Positions 27,239 through 35,358 of a stretch of 64,000 bases of DNA are shown piece after piece. The stretch is from Neptunitalea chrysea (lineage in GTDB: Bacteria; Bacteroidota; Bacteroidia; Flavobacteriales; Flavobacteriaceae). Numbering within the stretch: position 1 is the first letter of the stretch; each line of letters starts with the position of its first letter. The notes below the pieces were generated by a model. The model did not search any database. It was given only the letters and a program-made list of their open reading frames with translations, and was not told the origin of the DNA. The stretch lies in the NCBI RefSeq assembly GCF_027924145.1, contig NZ_BRVP01000012.1, positions 1-64,000 on the forward strand, in the 5' to 3' direction. The translations under genes were made by a program, and so were the position numbers.

Positions 27239-27955
27239 TTACTCAAATTTATTATACTCTGGGTACACTTGAGTTAAGTACTTATGAGCTCTTTTAGGTA
27301 TGTAAAAGAAGCAAATAAAACCATATACATATAACAACACTAAAGTAATACTTATTATTAGCGCATAATAAAAAACAACAACTCCGTTATCATCAATCCT
27401 ATTGAAATAGATGTTTAAAAAATTAAATGGTACATGTACAACAGCAAAGGCTCCCCCATAATTAAATATAATCTCTTCTAATAAAAACTTCTTTTTTTTC
27501 TCTGTTCTATTTTTCTTGTTTCGAATCATCAGCACTAGTGCAATAATAGCCATAAGAACCGTTACCCCCATAACAAACTCAAAACCATAAGAAAAGTGCA
27601 TTAATAACCAGTAAATTAAATACATACTACCCAATGACAGAATAATACGTGGAACCTTAAAAAAGGTCAACATTTCTTTCCCCACCATTTTATAATACCT
27701 TTTACTAAGTACTTTTTGACGTTGTTCTATGATATCGGAAAAGCCAAAAATTCCAAATTTTTTAAACTCTACTTGTAATGCATCTTCAAAAGAAATATAA
27801 CTGTTGGTTTTCCATTGCTCCTCTATACCATTAGCCAAATGATCTACCAATTCTGTTTGTAAATCATAATACGCTACATAGTGCTTTCTGGTAAAACCGA
27901 ATAACTCTTGTATTTCTTGCTTAGACACCACTCTATGTTTATAGTTTTCACTCAT
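27239..27955 (-). CDS. PadR-linked tandem membrane protein, copy 3
   Basis: 238 aa of unknown function. Residues 1-90 are soluble and helical, with the motif ELVDHLANGIEEQW and later FKKFGIFGFSDIIEQRQK, followed by four or five membrane helices. It is a paralogue of the next two genes. The N-terminal layout (VDH, G, FG) recalls the HAAS helical signalling domain that accompanies PadR regulators. It starts ten bases after its neighbour's stop. Confidence 0.75.
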   Translation of the reverse strand: MSENYKHRVVSKQEIQELFGFTRKHYVAYYDLQTELVDHLANGIEEQWKTNSYISFEDALQVEFKKFGIFGFSDIIEQRQKVLSKRYYKMVGKEMLTFFKVPRIILSLGSMYLIYWLLMHFSYGFEFVMGVTVLMAIIALVLMIRNKKNRTEKKKKFLLEEIIFNYGGAFAVVHVPFNFLNIYFNRIDDNGVVVFYYALIISITLVLLYVYGFICFFYIPKRAHKYLTQVYPEYNKFE

Positions 27956-27965
27956 AGCACCAAGC

Positions 27966-28673
27966 TTAAATTTTACCTAATTGTTTATAGCCAGGGTGCA
28001 TTTCATCTAAATATTTTGAAGCATTTATTGGTATCATTATAAAGGTTACAAATAAATACAAACCAAAAACAACCATTAAAAATGCAGTAATCCATCTCAT
28101 ATACTCACTCATATATCCCACTTTTTCAAAGGTACTTACACTACGCCAAAACAGGGAATTAAAAAGCACAAGAGGAATGGCTACATAATCTTTATAAAGT
28201 ATTTTCTGAAACACCAATTTAGCTTTACTCCTTCTATATTTACGATATTGATACAGCGTATATGCAATTATAAAGAGTAAGACAACCGGAACTAGATACG
28301 TGTAAAACAAACTTAAGGTACCTATTTCCATTAACCCCAGTAATAAATATATCAAATAGACCATTAATACCGTTGCAATGACTTGTGGCAACTTAAAAAA
28401 GCCAACCATCTCTTTCCATATCATCGTATGATACCGTTTCTTTAAAAAGAGATATTTTTCTTCCTGAATATTCTCAAAACCACTAACCCCAAATTTTTTA
28501 AACTCTTCATTAAAGGCAATTTCAAATGATACATGCTCATTTTCTTTCCACTGCTCTTCTATTCCATTAGCCATATGATCTACCAATTCCATTTGCACAT
28601 CATAAAACTCAACATGTTTAGTAACAAAAAGATATATATCTTCAATTTGTTCTGTTGTTAATTTTTTATTCAT
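27966..28673 (-). CDS. PadR-linked tandem membrane protein, copy 2
   Basis: 235 aa, the same architecture as its neighbours: soluble N-terminal helices with ELVDHMANGIEEQW and EEFKKFGVSGFENIQEEK, then membrane helices from about residue 100 (two before and two after a basic loop, YRKYRRSKAK). Its start overlaps the stop of the upstream gene by four bases (ATGA), so expression is coupled. No enzymatic motif is seen. Confidence 0.77.
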   Translation of the reverse strand: MNKKLTTEQIEDIYLFVTKHVEFYDVQMELVDHMANGIEEQWKENEHVSFEIAFNEEFKKFGVSGFENIQEEKYLFLKKRYHTMIWKEMVGFFKLPQVIATVLMVYLIYLLLGLMEIGTLSLFYTYLVPVVLLFIIAYTLYQYRKYRRSKAKLVFQKILYKDYVAIPLVLFNSLFWRSVSTFEKVGYMSEYMRWITAFLMVVFGLYLFVTFIMIPINASKYLDEMHPGYKQLGKI

Positions 28674-29388
28674 GACTGTTCATTTAAAAACTTATATTCA
28701 GGAAAAGTCGCTGTTAAATACTTTTCGGCACTCTGTGGCAACTCATAAAACACACTAAAACTAACCCGTAAAAAAATAATTATAACACCGGCTATAACCC
28801 ATTTATCATCATCATTAACCACATGATTATCAGTATATGAAACCAATGCATTAATAATAAATATGTTTAGAATAAAAAGTATATTCTTGGCATAAGTACC
28901 TTTCATAAGACTCTCTAATAAAAACTTATTTTTTCTTTTATTAAAAGATCGGGTATACTTAATGTAAAAGAAAAGCTCTCCGCCAAAAACACCCATCATT
29001 ATACTAATAAAAAACATATCTAAAGAAGCGCTATTTAATAGCCCTAAAGTTGTGTAAAGCAAAAAGAAAAGTACTACCCAAATTAACCCTAGCCAGGTTT
29101 TAAAAGATGAAAAGCACATATAGACTATTTGTTTTAAATACCTCTTTTTAGCAACGCTGTTTTTTCATCCTGAATCTTTTTAAATCCCAATACACCAAAC
29201 TTATCCGATTCCTTTCTCAATGCTTCTTTAAAAGTAACATCGGCACCTTGTTCCCATTGAGCCTCTATTCCTTTTGTTAAATGATCAACAATTTCGTTTT
29301 GCACATCAAAATAGTCAACCTCCATTGCCACATGTTTAAATAAATAAGCAACCTCTTCTTTCGATAACTTATTGTTTTTACGATTCAT
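28670..29388 (-). pseudogene. PadR-linked tandem membrane protein, copy 1, frameshifted
   Basis: Two open frames, 29134-29388 (84 aa, N-terminal soluble domain with EIVDHLTKGIEAQW) and 28670-29119 (149 aa, membrane part), together match the paralogue next door from end to end. The break is in a run of five A residues (29145-29149 on the plus strand as T). One extra A restores a frame reading KKRYLKQIVYMCFSSFKTWL, which aligns with KKRYHTMIWKEMVGFFKLPQ in copy 2. The combined length becomes 239 codons plus stop. It may be a pseudogene, a phase-variable or slippage site, or a sequencing error. Confidence 0.75.
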
Positions 29389-29392
29389 GATG

Positions 29393-29725
29393 CTAGCTAA
29401 ATTTAGGATTTAAAAGAGTTTGCATGGTCTCTAAATACTTTTCTAACTCTGCTAATTTAGACACCGTCTCCTTTTGTCCTTTCTCAGTAAGTTTATAGTA
29501 TTTTCTTAATCTTCCATCCACTTGTTGAACCTCAACATCTACTAACCCTTCAGCCTCTAATTTATGCAATGCCGGGTATAGAGCACCTTCAGTAATTTTT
29601 AAATCACCCCTAGTTACCTCTTTAACTTTCTGTGTTATTTCGTACCCATACATCTTATCATTACTTTCTAAAAGTTTCAATAAAATAGTATGTATACTAC
29701 CCTTAAAAAGATTTGTTTTACGCAT
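29393..29725 (-). CDS. PadR family transcriptional regulator
   Basis: 110-aa winged-helix repressor. The core GSIHTILLKLLESNDKMYGYEI with ITEGALYPALHKLEAEGLV (about 8-70) is the PadR signature, followed by a beta wing and a dimerising C-terminal helix. It heads the operon containing the tandem membrane proteins and the ABC exporter, and begins five bases from them. An inverted repeat just upstream is a candidate autoregulatory operator. Confidence 0.95.
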   Translation of the reverse strand: MRKTNLFKGSIHTILLKLLESNDKMYGYEITQKVKEVTRGDLKITEGALYPALHKLEAEGLVDVEVQQVDGRLRKYYKLTEKGQKETVSKLAELEKYLETMQTLLNPKFS

Positions 29726-29745
29726 AATACGGTATATTAATAATT

Positions 29746-29753
29746 CAAATATA
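29746..29753 (-). promoter_or_regulatory. -7 promoter box of the PadR operon
   Basis: TATATTTG on the minus strand, an exact consensus match, about 20 bases before the PadR ATG. Confidence 0.55.
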
Positions 29754-29761
29754 TAAAATAC

Positions 29762-29790
29762 TTACATACATAAAAATATTAGGTATGTAA
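29762..29790. promoter_or_regulatory. Candidate PadR operator
   Basis: TTACATAC (29762-29769) and GTATGTAA (29783-29790) form a perfect inverted repeat whose half-sites are 21 bases apart, two helical turns. It covers the -33 region of the PadR promoter. PadR proteins commonly bind ATGTAT/ATACAT-type palindromes, so autorepression is likely. The remaining 260 bases of this gap hold only a TAGATATAT/ATATATCTA hairpin (29915-29936) and otherwise nothing I recognise. Confidence 0.5.
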
Positions 29791-30051
29791 TTTTAACATA
29801 AAAGAGGCATCCTGTTTAGGTTAACAACCGGTGGTTCCGTCTTTAATTCACTTATATAACAACGAATAAATTAATAAAAAACACTTACATTTTAATTATT
29901 AATTAATAAATAGATAGATATATTATCATATATCTAATTTTACAGAGCTATAGAAGATAAAATTTGTTACACTAACACTAAATATGTAATATTACTCCTT
30001 GAAAACTTATCAAAATTTTATCAACCGTTAAAATAATTATTACAATACATT

Positions 30052-30594
30052 ATGAAAGCTAAAACCTCCCTGAATACTCTCATCATGCTTTTATTATTTA
30101 CAGGTGCTATGTATGCCCAAGAACCTAAATTATCAAAATTTGCTCCTGAAAATAGTAATGCTTCGGTAATGCCTCCTTCTAGCACATCAAAATTTCAATA
30201 TGAAAGCGTTGAAGTTGGTGTCAAATATGGTCTTCCTTTCGACTATTTTGATTATGCTTTAAACTTTGATGCTAAGCTTAACTTTACAATTTCCGAAAAA
30301 TCACTATTAACTGCAGATGTTCAGTATACCAACTTTTCTAAAAAAGATGGTGTAGACGTTACTTTATTACCAGTTAAATTTGGTTTCAAAAATTATCTTG
30401 CCGATATATTTTACGGAACAGCAGAATTGGGTACTGCAATTGCCTTATCTAATGCAGAAGGCGCACAGCTTGCATACGGATTAGGAGCTGGTGTTAGATT
30501 GTCTAACAATCTTGATTTTAGTTTAAATTACGAAAATTACACAGGATACACGGGTACTCAGTTAGGTTTTAGAGTTGCCTATGCCTTTAAATAA
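30052..30594 (+). CDS. Putative outer-membrane beta-barrel protein
   Basis: 180 aa. A signal peptide ends near residue 22 (GAMYAQEP). After about 35 residues of linker, eight or so alternating strands follow (YESVEVGVKYGLPFDYF, then LDFSLNYENYTGYTGT), ending in RVAYAFK. The size and pattern fit a small eight-stranded outer-membrane barrel. No specific family is recognised. It is divergent from the PadR operon, from which it is separated by 326 bases. Confidence 0.75.
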   Translation: MKAKTSLNTLIMLLLFTGAMYAQEPKLSKFAPENSNASVMPPSSTSKFQYESVEVGVKYGLPFDYFDYALNFDAKLNFTISEKSLLTADVQYTNFSKKDGVDVTLLPVKFGFKNYLADIFYGTAELGTAIALSNAEGAQLAYGLGAGVRLSNNLDFSLNYENYTGYTGTQLGFRVAYAFK

Positions 30595-30662
30595 AAGCAC
30601 CTCTTATTTGTAGGTTACTTTTAAATATCGTGACTTCTTGCTACATTTAACAAAAAATTTTG

Positions 30663-31712
30663 ATGAATAGAGCATACAAGTTAACGGTAAAAGACTTAAA
30701 ATATAATACATCAAATGCGGTAGAAATCGCATTTGATGTACCTTCTACATTAAAGAATACATTTAAATTTATTCCCGGACAATACATTACCCTAGAAAAG
30801 GAACTAAACGGAGAAACACTTAGACGCGCTTATTCTATCTGTACCGATCCTACTTCAAGAAGCCTTGCTATTGCTATAAAAAGGGTTAATGAAGGTACTT
30901 TTTCTATCTATGCCAACGAAGTACTGAAAGCTGGTGATGTTTTAGATGTATTTCCTCCTCAAGGACGTTTTACTTACAAACCCATTAATACAGGCAACAC
31001 AATAATGGCCTTTGCCGCAGGAAGTGGTATTACACCCATTATAAGCATTCTAAAAACTGTTATTTATAAAACCAATAATCCATTTACATTAGTTTATGGT
31101 AGCAAGTCTATTAAAGATTGTATGTTTTATGAGGAATTAATGGATTTGCATAGCAAATTTTCGAATAGACTTACGATTCATTTCGTATTTAGTCAGCAAA
31201 AAGAACCAGAAGCCGATTTTGGAAGAATCGATTCTACTGTTGTTACATCGTTACTTAACGAGTACCCATCTAAAGAAGACTTAGAAGCTTTTTACATATG
31301 TGGTCCTGAGACTATGATGACCACTATAACAGATTCTTTAATTGAAAATAATATACCTAAGAGTTTAATTTATCAGGAACTATTTACTACAGACCCTTTA
31401 GAACCTTTAAAAAATGTTTCTTTAGAAGAAGGAATGTGTACAGTAAAAGTTACCACAGATGACGAGGAAACTACCTTTGTAATGAATAAAAAACAAACCC
31501 TTTTAACTGCAGCACTAGCCAATGGTGTAGATGCCCCTTATTCTTGTCAGGGTGGTATTTGTAGCAGCTGTATAGCAAGGGTTACAACAGGTAAAGCAAC
31601 AATGGTTAAAAATCAGATTCTTACTGATGATGAAATCGCAGAAGGCTTCGTTTTAACCTGTCAGGCATATCCAGATACAGATGCTATTGAAATAGATTAT
31701 GATGACGTATAA
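30663..31712 (+). CDS. Ferredoxin-NADP reductase-type oxidoreductase with 2Fe-2S domain (PaaE-like)
   Basis: 349 aa. An FAD-binding domain (about 1-105, with RRAYSICT) and an NAD(P)-binding domain (about 110-225, AAGSGITPIISIL and YICGPETMM) are followed by a plant-type ferredoxin domain (about 260-349) with the cluster cysteines in SCQGGICSSC and a final Cys in LTCQAYP. This order matches the reductase of phenylacetyl-CoA oxygenase. No oxygenase subunit is in the window, so the physiological partner is unknown. A TTG one codon upstream of the ATG is not needed. Its 3' end overlaps the convergent glycosyltransferase by 16 bases. Confidence 0.93.
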   Translation: MNRAYKLTVKDLKYNTSNAVEIAFDVPSTLKNTFKFIPGQYITLEKELNGETLRRAYSICTDPTSRSLAIAIKRVNEGTFSIYANEVLKAGDVLDVFPPQGRFTYKPINTGNTIMAFAAGSGITPIISILKTVIYKTNNPFTLVYGSKSIKDCMFYEELMDLHSKFSNRLTIHFVFSQQKEPEADFGRIDSTVVTSLLNEYPSKEDLEAFYICGPETMMTTITDSLIENNIPKSLIYQELFTTDPLEPLKNVSLEEGMCTVKVTTDDEETTFVMNKKQTLLTAALANGVDAPYSCQGGICSSCIARVTTGKATMVKNQILTDDEIAEGFVLTCQAYPDTDAIEIDYDDV

Positions 31713-32773
31713 TTATGAGCTTTTACTGTTTTAAGATCTAAGATTTTGGTAAGTTTAGTAACCACCTCTTTAGGATCAATGGTACGCATAACATCCTCAT
31801 AACCTATTACTTCTTTATTACCATAAACAGATGTTGGCAACATAGGATATTTAGCTCTGTCTGAAACAAAAGCATTTTCCATGGGTTGCCTAAATGGCAT
31901 AAAACCAGCGTACGGGTGCGTTGCTCCCCAGAGTGTTAATACATTAACTCCCATCATTGCAGCTATATGAGCATTCCCACTATCCATGGCCAATAACACA
32001 TCTAAATGGCTAATTAAAGTAACTTCTTCTTCAAAAGTCATGTTTCCGGGCACTATATACGTGTTTTTGTACCCTTGTCTCAACTCCTTTAATTTAGCCG
32101 TTTCAGCTCTTGAGCCAAATAAAAACACTTTTACATCTCTATATTCTGTAATAGATGCCACTAATTGCTTCATTAAATCTTCAGGGTATATTTTGCTATC
32201 ATATTGTGCATAAGGTGCTATCCCTAACCATTTTTCGTGCTTAACATCTCCTGAAAGTTGAATAATATCTTTAGACAAAGGCTTTTTCTCAGGAAAATCA
32301 ACCACTGAAAGATCTATAGGATACCCAAGGCTTTCGAACGTATCTGCATGCCTCTGAAACATTGATTTAAGCTCTTTAAAATCTTTATTTAGTGACCTTA
32401 CCAAGGCTTTCTTTTCGTCTCTTCCCTTATCGGTGTGTGCTACCTTTTTACCCCAAAGTCTAAATAAATTTCTAATAATTTTAGACCTAAGAACATTGTG
32501 TAAATCGGCTACAACATCAATATTTAGCCTCTTTAAATCCGCAAAAATTTTAAAAATACCATCAAACCCCTTATGTCTCTTATTAAGGTTTACACCATAA
32601 AAATGAACTCCGGGAATAGTATCAAATAGCGGCTTAAAAAAATGGTGAGACACTGCAGTAATTCTTACCTCGGGATATTGCTGCCTAAATGCCCTAAGCA
32701 CAGGAATTGTCATAGCCACGTCACCCATGGCCGATAATCGGATTACTAAAATGTGTTTAGCTTCAGCAGCCAT
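31697..32773 (-). CDS. Glycosyltransferase family 9 (heptosyltransferase-like)
   Basis: 358 aa, GT-B fold. The N-terminal RLSAMGDVAMTIPVLRAFR (about 12-30) and the C-terminal nucleotide-sugar site MDSGNAHIAAMMGVNVLTLWGATHP match the ADP-heptose transferase family. It probably adds a core sugar to lipid A or lipooligosaccharide. It follows the DUF4254 gene by 13 bases, a pairing frequent in Bacteroidota. Confidence 0.92.
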   Translation of the reverse strand: MAAEAKHILVIRLSAMGDVAMTIPVLRAFRQQYPEVRITAVSHHFFKPLFDTIPGVHFYGVNLNKRHKGFDGIFKIFADLKRLNIDVVADLHNVLRSKIIRNLFRLWGKKVAHTDKGRDEKKALVRSLNKDFKELKSMFQRHADTFESLGYPIDLSVVDFPEKKPLSKDIIQLSGDVKHEKWLGIAPYAQYDSKIYPEDLMKQLVASITEYRDVKVFLFGSRAETAKLKELRQGYKNTYIVPGNMTFEEEVTLISHLDVLLAMDSGNAHIAAMMGVNVLTLWGATHPYAGFMPFRQPMENAFVSDRAKYPMLPTSVYGNKEVIGYEDVMRTIDPKEVVTKLTKILDLKTVKAHNYTSS

Positions 32774-32786
32774 CCTAAAAGGTGCT

Positions 32787-33398
32787 TTAATTCTTACCCT
32801 GGTACAATACAGGATTTAATTCATCATCATTGTACATCTTCATTTGCTTGTATACTTTCATATACTTTTCTCCGTTCTCAATATCCTGTAAAAGCGTATC
32901 TATAGCGCTAGACAAATCTTTCTTTTGTTCTAATAATACTGCGAGCTTTTCTGCACATTTAGCTTTATGCGATTCAGAAGCGCCTTCACGGTCTACTTCT
33001 TCTTGCATGTGATATATTTTTAGTGCTAAAATAGATAATCTGTCGATAGCCCAAGCAGGGCTTTCCGAATTAATTGTAGCAGAACTCTTTGGTTCTACAC
33101 TCTCGTATTTGTTAAGAAAATAACTATCAATATATTCAACGGTATCCGTTCTATCCTGATTAGAAGCATCTATCTTTCTTTTAAGATCAAGTGCCGCAAC
33201 AGGATCTATTTGAGGATCTCTGATAATATCTTCGTAATGCCACTGTACTGTATCTATCCAGTTCTTTCTGTATAACAAATGGTTTAGGCTATCAGAAGGA
33301 TACGGATTTTCAAATGGTTGATAAACGTCATCCAAAATGTGATATTTTTCAATACTTTCTTCAAAAATTTTAAATGCAGCCTCACTAAACATGTTCAT
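32787..33398 (-). CDS. DUF4254 domain-containing protein
   Basis: 203 aa, entirely helical and hydrophilic, with FKIFEESIEKYHI at the start and WHYEDIIRDPQIDPVAAL near residue 55, as in DUF4254. No catalytic motif is known. A second ATG two codons in is an alternative start. The constant pairing with GT9 genes suggests a role in lipooligosaccharide core synthesis, but this is inference. Confidence 0.87.
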   Translation of the reverse strand: MNMFSEAAFKIFEESIEKYHILDDVYQPFENPYPSDSLNHLLYRKNWIDTVQWHYEDIIRDPQIDPVAALDLKRKIDASNQDRTDTVEYIDSYFLNKYESVEPKSSATINSESPAWAIDRLSILALKIYHMQEEVDREGASESHKAKCAEKLAVLLEQKKDLSSAIDTLLQDIENGEKYMKVYKQMKMYNDDELNPVLYQGKN

Positions 33399-33410
33399 GA
33401 TATTATCTTA

Positions 33411-33424
33411 TACTTTTAAAAGTA
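33411..33424. other. 14-bp palindrome upstream of the DUF4254 gene
   Basis: TACTTTTAAAAGTA is a perfect palindrome, followed by GTAACT/AGTTAC (33422-33439). It lies downstream of the leftward -7 box, where a repressor could act on the GT9 operon. It may also be chance in AT-rich DNA. Confidence 0.25.
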
Positions 33425-33454
33425 ACTCAAAAAAGTTACCCTTTTAGATTGCTA

Positions 33455-33462
33455 CAAATATA
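33455..33462 (-). promoter_or_regulatory. -7 promoter box of the DUF4254-GT9 operon
   Basis: TATATTTG on the minus strand, an exact consensus match, 56 bases before the DUF4254 ATG. It lies back to back with the upp promoter, with 11 bases between the two boxes. Confidence 0.5.
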
Positions 33463-33473
33463 CTTTAAATAAT

Positions 33474-33481
33474 TACTTTTG
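33474..33481 (+). promoter_or_regulatory. -7 promoter box of upp
   Basis: TACTTTTG, an exact consensus match, 20 bases before the upp ATG. Confidence 0.55.
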
Positions 33482-33501
33482 AGTAATAATACTTTAGTGA
33501 A

Positions 33502-34161
33502 ATGAAGATACACCACTTATCATCTGAAAATTCTATTGTTCATAAATTTATTAATGAGCTTCGAGATGTTACCATTCAAAACGACAGAATGCGTTTTAGA
33601 AAAAACATTCATCGCATAGGAGAAGTACTTGCTTATGAGCTTAGTAAAACACTTAAGTACACAAATAAAACTATTGAAACGCCACTTGCACCCTATAATG
33701 CATCTAAAATTTCTGATGACGTTGTTATATGCTCTGTTTTAAGAGCTGGTTTACCCTTACACGAAGGTATTTTATCTTTTTTTGACGAAGCTCAAAACAC
33801 ATTTATATCTGCCTATAGACACCATACCAATTCTGAAAATGACTTTGAGATTATAGTAGAATACTTAGCATCTCCTTCTATAGAAGGGAAAACGCTTATA
33901 ATTGCAGACCCTATGTTAGCTACGGGACAATCTTTAGTGGCTGTTCAAAAAGCTCTTGAGAAAATGGGTACTCCAAAACACATACACATTGCAGCCGTAA
34001 TTGGTGCCACGCAAGGTATTTCATTTGTAGAAAATCATTTCCCGGAGAATACAGACCTCTGGATTGCGGCTATTGACCCTGAACTTAATGAAAAAGGATA
34101 TATTGTACCCGGCTTAGGAGATGCCGGAGATTTGGCATACGGAACCAAATTACAACACTAA
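33502..34161 (+). CDS. upp: Uracil phosphoribosyltransferase
   Basis: 219 aa. It converts uracil and PRPP to UMP in pyrimidine salvage. The PRPP-binding loop is ADPMLATGQS (residues 135-144), and the C-terminal uracil-binding loop GYIVPGLGDAGDLAYGT is intact. Length is slightly above the usual 208. The last 12 bases overlap the 3' end of the convergent DUF6427-like gene. Confidence 0.97.
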   Translation: MKIHHLSSENSIVHKFINELRDVTIQNDRMRFRKNIHRIGEVLAYELSKTLKYTNKTIETPLAPYNASKISDDVVICSVLRAGLPLHEGILSFFDEAQNTFISAYRHHTNSENDFEIIVEYLASPSIEGKTLIIADPMLATGQSLVAVQKALEKMGTPKHIHIAAVIGATQGISFVENHFPENTDLWIAAIDPELNEKGYIVPGLGDAGDLAYGTKLQH

Positions 34162-35079
34162 AGACAGTACTGCTAAAAGCAATAATGGCCAAAGCAACAA
34201 CTCTTTAAAATGTTTTTTTTCCTGCTTTTCTATTAACAATGCTATAAAAACAACTAATGGAAAAAATGTAAAAATTACTACCGATTTATTAGTAGCGTCT
34301 ACAATTTGCAAAAATATGCTAAGCACAAAAAGAAAAGTTAAAAACCAATACGGTTTCTGAAAAGAGATTGATTTACTTTGGAAAGAAGCCAAATATGATA
34401 GCATTCCAAATACCCCTACAGGAAGTATATAACCAATAGATATATAGTTAATTACTCTATTATATTTAGGAAACCCAAAGGTTACTACTTTTAGATCTTC
34501 AGGCAATGTAAATACAATAACACAATCCTTTATAATATAAAATTGGTAAAGAACATACCCCAAATAAAGTAACCCAAAAACAACTAATGGAATTAACCAA
34601 TTCCTTATATCTTTAGCATCATATAATACAATAGTTATATAGCACATTAACAACAGGAGTACCCCCCAATGATAAACAAAAGCCCCAATACCAATAAGTA
34701 AGAAACTATCAAATATTTTGGCCTTCACAGACTTTAAAGAGTGTAATGATAATAATCTTCGAGCACCCAAAATAAACAGCAAATTAGCTATCAGTATTTC
34801 CCTGTTAACCATTACTTCTGGGAAACAACCAATAAGTAGTACATAAATAGCTACAGCATAAGTTGTATGATTGGTTAGTTTGTTTTTATAAAATAGAAAC
34901 GCGAGTAACAAAACAGATATTAGAAGTATTACAAAATTTATGGTAATGTCTAGATATGTAATACTTTTTAAGACTTCAAGACTGCTAAAACTTATTGCCA
35001 GAACAACCATTACAAGCAGCAGAAGTATTACCGCAATGTAATTTATTGGTTTTGTTTTCTCAAAAATGCTTGAAATCAT
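34150..35079 (-). CDS. DUF6427-like membrane protein
   Basis: 309 aa with about eight to ten predicted membrane helices and no long soluble domain. The start MISSIFEKTKPINYIAVILL resembles the Flavobacteria family DUF6427. The function is not known. It sits between upp and a small DUF6341-like gene, an arrangement I recall as common in this family of bacteria. Confidence 0.8.
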   Translation of the reverse strand: MISSIFEKTKPINYIAVILLLLVMVVLAISFSSLEVLKSITYLDITINFVILLISVLLLAFLFYKNKLTNHTTYAVAIYVLLIGCFPEVMVNREILIANLLFILGARRLLSLHSLKSVKAKIFDSFLLIGIGAFVYHWGVLLLLMCYITIVLYDAKDIRNWLIPLVVFGLLYLGYVLYQFYIIKDCVIVFTLPEDLKVVTFGFPKYNRVINYISIGYILPVGVFGMLSYLASFQSKSISFQKPYWFLTFLFVLSIFLQIVDATNKSVVIFTFFPLVVFIALLIEKQEKKHFKELLLWPLLLLAVLSLVL

Positions 35080-35099
35080 TGTTTCTTTTTATATTTTTG
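35070..35099 (+). promoter_or_regulatory. Promoter of the DUF6341-like gene (-33 and -7)
   Basis: TTG at 35070-35072, a spacer of 19 bases, and TATTTTTG at 35092-35099. This is one of the best complete Bacteroidota-type promoters in the window. Its -33 end lies inside the 5' end of the divergent gene. Confidence 0.6.
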
Positions 35100-35128
35100 T
35101 CTTGTAAACATAATTCAACTTTACACTC

Positions 35129-35356
35129 ATGAGAGATTTACTTGAAGGCGTAGCATACATTTTTGAAAACTATTTGTTTGTTCCGTTTAACTATTTAAAA
35201 GCACTTGAGCTAAAAAATTGGTGGGCAGCCAGTACAGTAAGCTGGATATTTATCATCATCGGTTTTGTTGCATTCATTTACTGGATGCGTGAATTAAATA
35301 ACTACAACAAAACCGAACCAGAAGATAAATCGATGTCTGCACATTCTTATATGTAA
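35129..35356 (+). CDS. DUF6341-like small membrane protein
   Basis: 75 aa. An N-terminal amphipathic stretch (LLEGVAYIFENYLFVPFNYL) precedes one membrane helix (about 32-51, WWAASTVSWIFIIIGFVAFI) and a polar tail. It resembles the Flavobacteria family DUF6341. Function unknown. The stop lies two bases from the stop of the convergent purD gene. Confidence 0.8.
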   Translation: MRDLLEGVAYIFENYLFVPFNYLKALELKNWWAASTVSWIFIIIGFVAFIYWMRELNNYNKTEPEDKSMSAHSYM

Positions 35357-35358
35357 GA

